From assembly GCA_031553225.1 (NCBI GenBank), contig JAVBLU010000024.1, forward strand, positions 40,434-104,433: a DNA stretch of 64,000 nt. Reading direction: 5' to 3'. Below the pieces are notes generated by a model. The model was not told where the DNA came from. It saw nothing but the letters and a program-made list of their open reading frames with translations, and made no database searches. This DNA is from JAVBLU01 sp031553225. Its GTDB lineage: Bacteria; Bacillota; Clostridia; Christensenellales; UBA1750. Of the stretch, positions 16,592 through 23,855 are shown piece after piece (within the stretch, counting starts at the first letter, position 1; every line of letters begins with the position of its first letter). The translations under genes were made by a program, and so were the position numbers.

Positions 16592-17533
16592 TTACCACAG
16601 CCCGTATTCGTTGATGCGCTTGGCGATGACGTTCGTCAGCGCAACCAGGGAGAAACTCAGAACGTTCCTAAAGAGGCCGACGGCCGTGGAGAAGGAGTAT
16701 TTGAACTCCACCAGGCCGACCCGATAGGTGTATGTGCCCAGCACGTCGGCTACCTTATATACGGCAGGATTGTACAGGTTGAAAATCTGGTCGAAATCGT
16801 CGCTCACCAGGCTTCCCGTTGCAAGGATCAGCATGATTGTAATGACCGGGGTAAGCGCCGGTATCGTTACGTGCATGATGCTCTGGAAGCGGTTGGCTCC
16901 ATCAATGATGGCCGCCTCGTGCAGCTGTGGATCCACGTTGGACAGCGCCGCCAGGTACACGATGGAGCCCCAGCCGATGCCCTTCCAGATGGAGGTGAGC
17001 ACAAGGACCGAGCGAAACCAGCGCGCCGACCCAAGAAAGTAGATGGGCTTTATGCCCATCGCCTTGAGCAGGATGTTGATCGGCCCGGTCGTGGGGGAGA
17101 GAAACTGCACAAATAAGCCGCCCAGCACCACCCAAGAGATAAAGTGCGGCAGATAGCTGATCGTCTGCACGACTTTTCGGTAGGGCCGATTCATCAGCTC
17201 GTTAAGTAGAATAGCGAAGAAGATGGGCGCAGGAAAGCCGGTGACGAGCTTGTAGAAGCTGATGAGGAGCGTGTTGCGGAACACCTCGCGGAAGCTGCGC
17301 ATGACGAACATATCGCGAAAATTCTCCAGCCCAACCCAGTGGCTGCCCCAAATGCCCAGCGAGAACACGTAGTTTTTGAAGGCGATCTGCAGACCGTACA
17401 GCGGCCCGTAATGGAAGAGCGCGTAGTACAGGAGCCCCGGAATGAGCAGCGCAAACAGGTACTTGTTTTTGGCGTATTGGTACCTTAGCCCGTACTTTTT
17501 TTTCTTGCGGGGGGTAGCTGCCGCAGTCACCAT
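16592..17533 (-). CDS. Carbohydrate ABC transporter permease (LplB type)
   Basis: This 313-residue permease starts with a basic segment (PRKKKKYGLRYQY), then LFALLIPGLLYYALFHYGPLYGLQIAFKNY. The EAA-like loop reads EAAIIDGANRFQSIMHVTIPAL. It pairs with the LplC-type permease downstream. The frame is open 49 codons upstream, but the ATG at 17533 has GGGAGG eight bases before it and begins the family-like sequence. The 146 bases between this start and the regulator stop hold the likely operon promoter, which I could not define well. Confidence 0.92.
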   Translation of the reverse strand: MVTAAATPRKKKKYGLRYQYAKNKYLFALLIPGLLYYALFHYGPLYGLQIAFKNYVFSLGIWGSHWVGLENFRDMFVMRSFREVFRNTLLISFYKLVTGFPAPIFFAILLNELMNRPYRKVVQTISYLPHFISWVVLGGLFVQFLSPTTGPINILLKAMGIKPIYFLGSARWFRSVLVLTSIWKGIGWGSIVYLAALSNVDPQLHEAAIIDGANRFQSIMHVTIPALTPVITIMLILATGSLVSDDFDQIFNLYNPAVYKVADVLGTYTYRVGLVEFKYSFSTAVGLFRNVLSFSLVALTNVIAKRINEYGLW

Positions 17534-17679
17534 ACCCAGGCCTCCCCGTGTGTGTGTATTGGGTCTAGTGAACCATGGAGCGGCAAAAAAGACAATACGA
17601 AGAAAGCGCCGGTTATTGCACTTTTCCACCGGAGCCATTGTAATATTGAGCAAAAATATGAATTTATCGCCGATCTCCA

Positions 17680-19983
17680 CTAGGGCAGACTGTCGATATG
17701 CGCCCTGTGGCGGTAGTTTGCGGGCGTTTCCCCGAAAAACTGCTTGAACACCCGGATAAAATAGCTGGCGGAGTTATACCCAACCCGCACGTAGATTTCA
17801 TCCACCGGCAGATGCGAGGATACGAGAAGCGCACGCGCAGCGTCCATGCGCAGTGCGGTTACATAGTCCGCAAACGTGTGCCCGGTCTGTTCCTTGAACA
17901 CGGTGCAGAACCGCCGCGGGCTCATATCGATGAAGTGCGCCGCCTCAGACACGGACAGCGGCTTGTCCAAGCTAGCCAGGAGCCAAGCGCATACTTTCTC
18001 CACAGCCAAGCGGTTGCGCTCCCCCTGCGGGTCGCTTTGGTGCCCGATGAGCTGCAGAGCCACCTCGGCTACCCAGCCTTCCCAGGCAAGCACATCGCCG
18101 ATCTCGGAGAAGCCGCGGTACAGCTCCTCCTTTCCGGCGATGGGGGGCGCGCCGTTTGCGTGCGCCGTTGTGCCAAGCGACATGAGCGCCGAGGTGATCG
18201 CCCGCTCGCACGCTTCGCAGGAATACGTCTTGGACATGGCGCGCACGAACGCATCCAGCGCCGCGTGCAGCGACAGCTCGTCCTTTTGCTCAAAGGCGCG
18301 CTGGAAGGCGGCCAGGCAGGACGCGGGGACTTCCTGCGGACAAGCGTCGCGCTCGCGGGTAAGGCGATAGGCGAAGATGTGCTGACCGGGGGCAAAATAG
18401 GCGTAGCGCAGCGCCGCCACGCACTGGGCGTAAAGCCCCGCCGCTTCGGCGTCGCCTTTCCCCTCCAGGCTGATGCCAACGGAGCAGAACACCCTGAAGT
18501 GATCGAGCATAAAACGGCATAAGTCCTGGCAGATCATCTCAAAATCGGCGAACATGCCCGGCCGCATAGAAATGCCCACTGCAAACACGGTGCGGTCATC
18601 GGGCTGCGCGGCAAAGAGAAAGCGCGACGCCGTGGTGAAGCGCTCGATTTCGCTTTGCAGCTGCATGGGCGCAAAGCGACGGTTCTCCACGTTCAGCGCC
18701 GCCATGTCTGAAGCGTTCAGGCGAAAAACGGCGCAAATATGCACCAGAGGCCTATACGAAACGCCAAGGGCTCTTAGCTGAAAGGCCAGTTCCTCGCTGT
18801 CGGTCGTTTTGCTGCCCATGAAGGAGGTGACGTAGTTGTGCTTGATGATGGGCTGATTTTGCTGCAGCGTTTGCTCCAGCTCGCGCACCTTAACGGACAG
18901 TTCGTCGATGACGCCGTTGATCAGCCCCACCTCGTCCGGCCCGGAACGGGGGGAGGAACGGCCGCGCAGCGTCTGCAGCAGGCTGGCGAGCGGATGGTAG
19001 ATGCGCGAGGAGAGCAGCACGGAGAGCAGCAGACCCATCAGAAGCGAGGACGACGCTACGATGATGGCGGTTTGCCGCACGGCGCGTACGTTTCTAAAGA
19101 AGTCGTCGGCGGGCAGCCAGGTGATGAGCGTAAACCCCGTCGCGCTGATCGGCACGGAGCTGACCACGCTGCGCACGCCGTTCACACTGTGCATGGCGCC
19201 TTGCCGGCCCTGGGCGGACAGCTCGGCCCAATTCGTATCGCCCGAAAGCTGCGCGGTGGAGGCGACGGACCGGGAGAGGTTATCTACGAGCACGGCGCGG
19301 GTCTGCGCGCCGACTGCGGACTGGCGTAAGATACCCTCTACGTAGGAATGCTGTACCGCGATGCCAAACACCCCGTGCGCCGTCTGCCCGTTGTACGGAA
19401 ACAAGCAGACGAGCATGGGGGGCATATTCGGATGCATCGAGGGAGACTTGCCGATCCACTGCGTCTTCGTCAGCCCGTCCGCGGGGATGCTGAGCCAGGT
19501 GAAATCCTTGGTGGGTACGGCCTGTGAGTCGATATAGGAGATGCCCTCGGGGCTGGCAATGACCAGATCGTCGTCGGGCAGATACAAAAAGACGGAGGAC
19601 ACGATGTCCGAGTTATAGCGCTGGATCTCCTCCAGATGGGTCGCCGCCACGTAGTAGCGCGCGTTGTTGTTTCCCTCCGCACGGCCGTTCACCAGTTGCT
19701 GCAGGGCGCCGTTTTTCAGGGGCGGCAGAGCGTCCAGGTAGATGCTGTGCAGGCGCTCGACAAGCTGGCGGTCCACAGCCCTGGAGAGGGTGGACAAGGC
19801 AAGGGCATTCGTTTGGGTCAGTTCCTCCACCACAACCCCGGAAAATGACAGGTACGAGGACACGGCGACGGCGATCGTTGTGAAGATGGTGATACAGACA
19901 AAAGCCGTCACCATACGGTAGTACACAGTGTTGAAACGACGTCTGGCGATCAGACGAAGTTTGAGCGACCGCCGTGTGGTCAA
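17680..19983 (-). CDS. Membrane-anchored AraC-family regulator with extracytoplasmic sensor domain
   Basis: This 767-residue one-component regulator begins with a cytoplasmic basic start (TTRRSLKLRLIARRRF) and a transmembrane helix near residues 25-45. An extracytoplasmic sensor follows to about residue 290. A second helix (IIVASSSLLMGLLLSVLLSS) precedes a long cytoplasmic region. The C-terminus is a two-helix-turn-helix AraC domain with SVSEAAHFIDMSPRRFCTVF and a closing GYNSASYFIRVFKQFFGETP. Such proteins sit beside Lpl-type ABC genes and switch them on when sugar is sensed outside. Start TTG 19983 is chosen because GGAGGT lies six bases upstream; the longer frame has no domain-like sequence. 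Control of the adjacent transporter/GH78 genes is inferred. Confidence 0.88.
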   Translation of the reverse strand: MTTRRSLKLRLIARRRFNTVYYRMVTAFVCITIFTTIAVAVSSYLSFSGVVVEELTQTNALALSTLSRAVDRQLVERLHSIYLDALPPLKNGALQQLVNGRAEGNNNARYYVAATHLEEIQRYNSDIVSSVFLYLPDDDLVIASPEGISYIDSQAVPTKDFTWLSIPADGLTKTQWIGKSPSMHPNMPPMLVCLFPYNGQTAHGVFGIAVQHSYVEGILRQSAVGAQTRAVLVDNLSRSVASTAQLSGDTNWAELSAQGRQGAMHSVNGVRSVVSSVPISATGFTLITWLPADDFFRNVRAVRQTAIIVASSSLLMGLLLSVLLSSRIYHPLASLLQTLRGRSSPRSGPDEVGLINGVIDELSVKVRELEQTLQQNQPIIKHNYVTSFMGSKTTDSEELAFQLRALGVSYRPLVHICAVFRLNASDMAALNVENRRFAPMQLQSEIERFTTASRFLFAAQPDDRTVFAVGISMRPGMFADFEMICQDLCRFMLDHFRVFCSVGISLEGKGDAEAAGLYAQCVAALRYAYFAPGQHIFAYRLTRERDACPQEVPASCLAAFQRAFEQKDELSLHAALDAFVRAMSKTYSCEACERAITSALMSLGTTAHANGAPPIAGKEELYRGFSEIGDVLAWEGWVAEVALQLIGHQSDPQGERNRLAVEKVCAWLLASLDKPLSVSEAAHFIDMSPRRFCTVFKEQTGHTFADYVTALRMDAARALLVSSHLPVDEIYVRVGYNSASYFIRVFKQFFGETPANYRHRAHIDSLP

Positions 19984-20019
19984 ACCCGTACCTCCTTCCG
20001 CCGGAGCATACCGTACACT

Positions 20020-20037
20020 TTCGCGAAGGACAGTATA
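20020..20037 (-). promoter_or_regulatory. Extended -10 promoter and palindrome before the AraC-type gene
   Basis: On the minus strand TGGTATACT (box at 20032-20037) is an extended -10 with a weak -35. The 8-base palindrome TTCGCGAA (20020-20027) falls at the expected transcript start and could be an operator. Confidence 0.45.
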
Positions 20038-20251
20038 CCATAATCCGGCGGCATGCGCCATGGTCTCGGCTAAAGCGCCGTCGGCAGCCGCATGGCTCTT
20101 TGGTATGGAAGGCGCAAGCAGCACAGGCGGAGTATCAGGGCCGTTCAGGTGGAAAGGCGCGGTTGTGGGCAAACGCCCGAGCCGGCAGGGGCAAGAAAGA
20201 GAGCGCTTCCTGCACGGAGGCGCTCTTTCCACTGTCGGTCCTAGCGGGTCG

Positions 20252-21106
20252 TCACCGCGATTTTTGGCTTTGAATCTCGTACGCGAGGATCGCTCCGGCC
20301 ACGCTGACGTTCAGCGAGTCGCATGTGCCGAGCATGGGTATGAACAGCGCCTGCGTGCCTCCGTCGCGCCATGCGTCCGAAGGGCCGCGGTGTTCGTTCC
20401 CCAGCACGACGGCAGTCCTGCCCGGATAGCGGGCCTGATCGTACCGGACGCCCGCGTTGGGATCGGCGATGTATACCGTGAAGCCGTTCCGCCTAAGCCA
20501 TGCATAGCATGCTTCCGCGTCGTCAAATACCACGAAGGGCACGCAGAACGCCGCGCCCATGCTGGCTTTTATGGCGTTTGGGTGGGTTACGCGCGTGCGC
20601 AGGTGGCACGCCAGAACGGCGGTTACGCCCGCGCCGTCGCAGGAACGAAGGATGACGCCTACGTTGCCCGGCTTCACAAGACCGTCCAGTACGAAAACCA
20701 CGCTGTCGTCACGCAAGGCAACCTCTTCCGGCCGGCGTTCAGGCAGGCGGGCGATGGAGAGTATGCCGTCCGGGTCGCCGTAATCGCTGATGCGTTGATA
20801 GGTTCGTTCGGAAATGACGTAGCAGTTGTCGGCGGCCCGCATGGCCTGCTCCGACAGGGCGGCTACATCGGGCCAGCGTGCAAGCGCCGGGCACAGAAGG
20901 AAGGAATGGATGCGAAGCCGCGCCCTCAGCGCTTTCTCGTGCGCCCACAGCCCGTGCAGCACAACATATCCCTCGCTCCCGCCCTGGGTTCCTTTGCACA
21001 CAGCCAGGAGGCGTCTTGCGGTTTCGCTCTTCTGGCCCAAAGGCCTGAGTTTATCTACATGGGTAAGCAAAAAATGTTCAATCGTTGTTGAAGAAAACTC
21101 ACTCAT
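20252..21106 (-). CDS. SpoU/TrmH-family RNA 2'-O-methyltransferase
   Basis: This 284-residue knotted (SPOUT) methyltransferase transfers a methyl from SAM to a ribose 2'-OH of tRNA or rRNA. All three SpoU motifs are present: motif 1 VKPGNVGVILRSCDGAG, motif 2 VVLGNEHRG, and motif 3 FIPMLGTCDSLNVSVAGAILAYE. The N-terminal 100 residues form the usual substrate-binding extension. The specific nucleotide target cannot be told. It stands alone between the regulator and an unusual 500-base non-coding region that is upstream of it on the same strand. Confidence 0.88.
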   Translation of the reverse strand: MSEFSSTTIEHFLLTHVDKLRPLGQKSETARRLLAVCKGTQGGSEGYVVLHGLWAHEKALRARLRIHSFLLCPALARWPDVAALSEQAMRAADNCYVISERTYQRISDYGDPDGILSIARLPERRPEEVALRDDSVVFVLDGLVKPGNVGVILRSCDGAGVTAVLACHLRTRVTHPNAIKASMGAAFCVPFVVFDDAEACYAWLRRNGFTVYIADPNAGVRYDQARYPGRTAVVLGNEHRGPSDAWRDGGTQALFIPMLGTCDSLNVSVAGAILAYEIQSQKSR

Positions 21107-21187
21107 CTCGGCTCCGCTCCTTTATGCTGAATGAAAGGAGGCAAAGCCCGCGGCATTACGTTTGCGATGCGGTTGACGATAGTATCT

Positions 21188-21250
21188 GAGCTACTCCATG
21201 CAAAGCATCGTCACGCTTATACCGCCGACTTTGCATGGAGTGAAAAGCTC
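21188..21250. repeat. Long imperfect inverted repeat upstream of the SpoU gene
   Basis: CTCCATGCAAAG (21194-21205) is perfectly complementary to CTTTGCATGGAG (21229-21240). Outer GAGCT/AGCTC arms extend the match, giving a hairpin of about 63 bases. No T-run follows on either side, so it is not a standard terminator. On the minus strand it lies in the putative leader of the SpoU gene. The rest of this 509-base gene-free stretch is the structured RNA and two promoters listed next. Confidence 0.7.
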
Positions 21251-21285
21251 TGGGCTTTCAACATGACGCTGTCCCTTCTTTACGC

Positions 21286-21477
21286 AAAAATCTCTCCCGC
21301 TTTGCCCGGGAGAGACGACGCGCACCAACCGCCCGCGTGGCCACGCGGACGTAGTATGAGGCTGGCGTTTCCTGTCCCTTCCCGGCGCAAAACCACGGCC
21401 CGCGCGCTTAAGCGCGCAGGATTACCGGCATGGCCAATGGGTTACAGGATCATCACCGCACCTCTTTTCAATTGATT
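21286..21477 (-). ncRNA. Structured RNA of about 190 nt, unassigned (weak cobalamin-riboswitch resemblance)
   Basis: A strong minus-strand promoter and an intrinsic terminator bracket about 190 bases with no reading frame. The terminator is a 9-base stem at 21291-21299/21307-21315 followed by five Ts. Internal hairpins include GCGCGC-UUAA-GCGCGC and CCGCGU-GGCC-ACGCGG. In order the RNA carries GGUGAUGAUCC, GGUAAUCC, GGCCGUGG, CCGGGAAGG and GACAGGAAACGCCAGCC. These loosely echo the conserved blocks of the cobalamin riboswitch, including its B12 box. The match is partial and no cobalamin gene follows. Alternatives are a free-standing RNA such as a divergent 6S RNA, or an unknown class. A 15-codon frame (21264-21217) and the inverted repeat lie between it and the SpoU gene. 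Confidence 0.5.
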
Positions 21478-21483
21478 ATCCAA

Positions 21484-21512
21484 AGTATACCATATTAGCT
21501 CCGCGCATGCAA
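21484..21512 (-). promoter_or_regulatory. Strong promoter of the structured RNA
   Basis: Minus strand TTGCAT (21507-21512), a 17-base spacer and TATACT (21484-21489), with TG one base before the -10 (extended). The predicted start is near 21477. Confidence 0.75.
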
Positions 21513-21543
21513 GCCGCCGAGGCGAACGCAGCGGGTTTTACAG

Positions 21544-21572
21544 TTGCACGGCGCGTAGGGCTGTGGTACAAT
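21544..21572 (+). promoter_or_regulatory. Promoter of the ECF S-component gene
   Basis: TTGCAC (21544-21549), 17 bases, TACAAT (21567-21572) with an extended TGG. It is divergent from the structured-RNA promoter, with the -35 boxes about 30 bases apart. Confidence 0.75.
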
Positions 21573-21615
21573 GACGCCTGTTTCCTAAATCTGCGAGGCG
21601 CTTGGGAGTGGACTT

Positions 21616-22248
21616 ATGGTGCAACACGAGGCAGGACAGAAGAGCGACGCGGATAAGCGCCGGCCTTTCCGTCTCTTCATAGATCCCGTAAGCGGCGGCG
21701 CGCAGCGCTCTGGTTACACGCGCGCCTTGGCCACTATGAGCCTAATGGTAGCTCTGGGCGTGCTGCTCGGCATGCCGTTTCTGAGCTTCACCTTCAATAT
21801 AGGCAGCATTGCCGCCAAGAACTACAGCTTTTCGCTAACGCCCGCGCATGTGAGCGGTTTTTTGTTCGGCCCCCTTGCGGGCGCCGCCGTGGCAGCCGTT
21901 ACGGACATCGTGCGCGCGCTGCTCTTTCCGATCAACGGCCTGGCGTACAATCCCTTGTTCACCATACCGTTCGCCTTGATGGGCTCGACGCCCGCGTTCC
22001 TGTGTAACCTTTTTTTGCGCCGCGCCGCGGCCGGACGCACGCCCGGCTACCCGGCCTTGCTCTCGTCCATGTTGCTGTCGCAGCTTTTGTGGTCCTGTGG
22101 GCTTAACACGTTTCTCATCGCCTCGCTGTACGGCCGCGCGTTTTTCGCGCTGCTGCCCGCACGGCTTGTGGGGCTGCTTGTGGTGCCCATGTACGCCTTC
22201 GTCACGCGTCTTTTCGTCGTCCTTTACAAAAAACTTCCGGGCAGATAA
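21616..22248 (+). CDS. ECF transporter S component, FolT-like
   Basis: This 210-residue membrane protein has about six hydrophobic helices and is the substrate-binding subunit of an energy-coupling-factor vitamin transporter. The segment SLTPAHVSGFLFGPLAGAAVAAVTDIVRALLFP resembles the folate-type S components, where helix 1-3 grooves dock to EcfT. It would share EcfA1/A2/T encoded elsewhere. Folate is the best guess from sequence; another vitamin such as cobalamin is possible. GGGAG lies seven bases before the ATG. Confidence 0.72.
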   Translation: MVQHEAGQKSDADKRRPFRLFIDPVSGGAQRSGYTRALATMSLMVALGVLLGMPFLSFTFNIGSIAAKNYSFSLTPAHVSGFLFGPLAGAAVAAVTDIVRALLFPINGLAYNPLFTIPFALMGSTPAFLCNLFLRRAAAGRTPGYPALLSSMLLSQLLWSCGLNTFLIASLYGRAFFALLPARLVGLLVVPMYAFVTRLFVVLYKKLPGR

Positions 22249-22265
22249 AGAGGAAAACGCGCAAA

Positions 22266-22295
22266 AAACCGGCCTGCCACCGCGGCGGCCGGTTT
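22266..22295. terminator. Bidirectional terminator
   Basis: AAACCGGCC and GGCCGGTTT with a 12-base loop, between the ECF gene and the facing methyltransferase gene. A run of six As precedes and GGTTTG follows, so it can work both ways. Confidence 0.75.
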
Positions 22296-22312
22296 GCTGT
22301 TCGTGCGCGCTT

Positions 22313-22888
22313 CTATCGGGCGACGACGGCGAAGATGTCCTCGTCGTCCCGCCACCAGCCCACGCCGTATCCGGCCGCGCGCAGCCAGCTGTGCAGCTCG
22401 GCCATGGGGGGCAGGCGGTCGCGGCACACGGCCTCGTCCGCTTCCCGATGCATGGCGTTGATGGCGGCGCGGCCCTGTCCGTGGGCGATGAGCAGGCATC
22501 CGCCCGGCGCGACGAGGCGCCGAAGACGCCTGAGCGCCGCACGCTGATCCTCAAAATGCGGAAACATGCTGTACATGAGCACCGCGCCGTAAGGGCCGCC
22601 TTCGTGGGTCAGCGCGTCGCCGCACGCATAGCGCACGCCTTCGTCGCCGTGCTTCGCGCGGTTGACGGCCAACATGTTCGGCGATACGTCGCTTTCCACC
22701 ACCAGCGACGCGCCCATGCGCCGCAAATGCGGCACGAGCACGCCCGTGCCGCAGCCTACATCCAACACGGGCAGGCCATGTACGGGAACATGCGCGAGGA
22801 TGGCCCGAATGCGGCCCTCGTCGTGATGGACATGCTCGTCCCAGCCCGCCGCGCGCTCGTCAAAGAATGCCTTTTGTTCTTGGTTCAT
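22313..22888 (-). CDS. Class I SAM-dependent methyltransferase
   Basis: This 191-residue small-molecule methyltransferase has motif I VLDVGCGTGVLVPHL, the acidic strand-2 end VVESDVSPNMLAV, and YGAVLMYSMFPHFEDQRAAL at motif IV. The C-terminus carries VAPGGCLLIAHGQGR. The substrate is unknown. The frame runs 100 codons further upstream, but the ATG at 22888 has AGGTGAAG before it and begins the family-like MNQEQKAFFDERAAGWDEH. It is a single gene convergent with the ECF S component. Confidence 0.85.
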   Translation of the reverse strand: MNQEQKAFFDERAAGWDEHVHHDEGRIRAILAHVPVHGLPVLDVGCGTGVLVPHLRRMGASLVVESDVSPNMLAVNRAKHGDEGVRYACGDALTHEGGPYGAVLMYSMFPHFEDQRAALRRLRRLVAPGGCLLIAHGQGRAAINAMHREADEAVCRDRLPPMAELHSWLRAAGYGVGWWRDDEDIFAVVAR

Positions 22889-23239
22889 CCACTTCACCTG
22901 CGTGCCGTTTTTTTTAGTATACCATAGAACGCGGCGCACGTGAATCACGCGAGACCACCACATGTCCGCATGGCTCAGGGGATAAACGCGATCGGCAGCG
23001 TGTGCGAGACGAATATCTACAGTCGGCTGGCTGAGAAAAGCCGCGGCTTCGGCAGCATCAGACCTAAGACGCAGGTCGTACATCAGGCAGGATCGCCCTG
23101 GACAGGGCCGCCGTACAGCGAGCTGCGCATCGTTGCCGGGCCCGGCTGAGCCAACCCAAACGCGTTTGCGTATGCTGCGCGTTTGCACCCGCCTGCGGAA
23201 AGAGGGGAACGGTTTGTCTGCCGACAGACGGACGTGTGC
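22889..23239. other. Gene-free stretch, nothing assignable
   Basis: Between the methyltransferase start and the glycosyltransferase remnant I see no gene, RNA motif or clear repeat. Open frames here have no ribosome sites or family resemblance. Confidence 0.5.
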
Positions 23240-23500
23240 GCTCCGCTGTCGGAGTGATGCGAGGGGCTGCTACATCCTTGTCAAGGCGCTCGACATAGGT
23301 ACGCCGGTGTTGACGCGCAGGGTGGGCGGCATCGTGGAGCAGGGGATTCTCGGAAAGACAGGTTGGCTGGCGGGGAAGACGAGCATAACATGTACGAATG
23401 CGCTCGTTACCTCATCGAGCCTCCGGCCGAGGCGGAGGCCATACGCAGGAAAGGGCCGGCTGCCGTTTGCAACGACGCCGGGGTATTGCGCAACCGTACG
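23240..23500 (+). pseudogene. C-terminal fragment of a GT4 glycosyltransferase
   Basis: The frame reads SDARGCYILVKALDIGTPVL then TRRVGGIVEQGILGKTGWL, the nucleotide-sugar-binding end of family 4 glycosyltransferases (usual form EAL-GTPV...VGGI-E...G-TG-L). After GWLAG the match moves to another frame, EDEHNMYECARYLIEPPAEA, showing a frameshift near 23375. No N-terminal domain is present. It ends about 70 bases before the proS promoter. This is a decayed gene, not a functional one. Confidence 0.7.
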
Positions 23501-23572
23501 GCCCTCATGTCCAGTGCACCCGCCGTGCGAAGTGCCGGAGATGATTGGACGTATAGGGATACTATGTTCGCG

Positions 23573-23601
23573 TTGACACGGCTCGGGTCCGCACATATAC
23601 T
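23573..23601 (+). promoter_or_regulatory. Consensus promoter of the proS leader
   Basis: TTGACA (23573-23578), a 17-base spacer and TATACT (23596-23601). The predicted transcript start is near 23608. Confidence 0.85.
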
Positions 23602-23607
23602 TAATGG

Positions 23608-23836
23608 CAATATCGGTCGGCCTGCCTAAGCGGCGCGCGCGTCCAAGAGAGTCCAGGGCCATGGGCTGCAAGCCCGGACGACGTAGCTGCCGCATCCCAG
23701 CAGGCAATGCCGCCGCGAGGAAATGCGCGGCCGGTCGCCCGCCGTTACCGGGCTTCAAGCGGGCGCATGCGCGCCTAAGCCGGGTGGTACCGTGAGCGTA
23801 CGTCTCGCCCCAGCAGATTGCTGGGGCGAGTTCATT
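23608..23836 (+). promoter_or_regulatory. T-box riboswitch leader of proS
   Basis: The leader carries the diagnostic T-box GGGTGGTACCGTG at 23782-23794, and an AAGAGAG element typical of stem I near 23645. A perfect 12-base terminator hairpin (CTCGCCCCAGCA / TGCTGGGGCGAG, 23804-23830) is followed by TTCATTTTT. Uncharged tRNA-Pro should pair with the specifier and T-box, favour the antiterminator and raise proS expression. The specifier codon is not certain; CCC followed by A in the CATCCCAGC loop is a candidate. Confidence 0.88.
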
Positions 23837-23855
23837 TTTGAAAGGACGGATACGT

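Noticed and set aside
13946..17116. Plus-strand open frame of about 1056 codons opposite the binding protein and permeases
   Set aside because: It is a mirror of three well-supported minus-strand genes, rich in His, Gly, Val and Arg, with no ribosome site or family match. It is a high-GC shadow frame.
21291..21420. Lysine, THF, SAM or T-box riboswitch in the structured RNA
   Set aside because: Short chance matches such as GAGGUGCG were seen, but the defining cores of these classes are missing.
22889..23188. 100-codon N-terminal extension of the small methyltransferase frame
   Set aside because: A ribosome site sits before ATG 22888, and the extension does not look like a domain.
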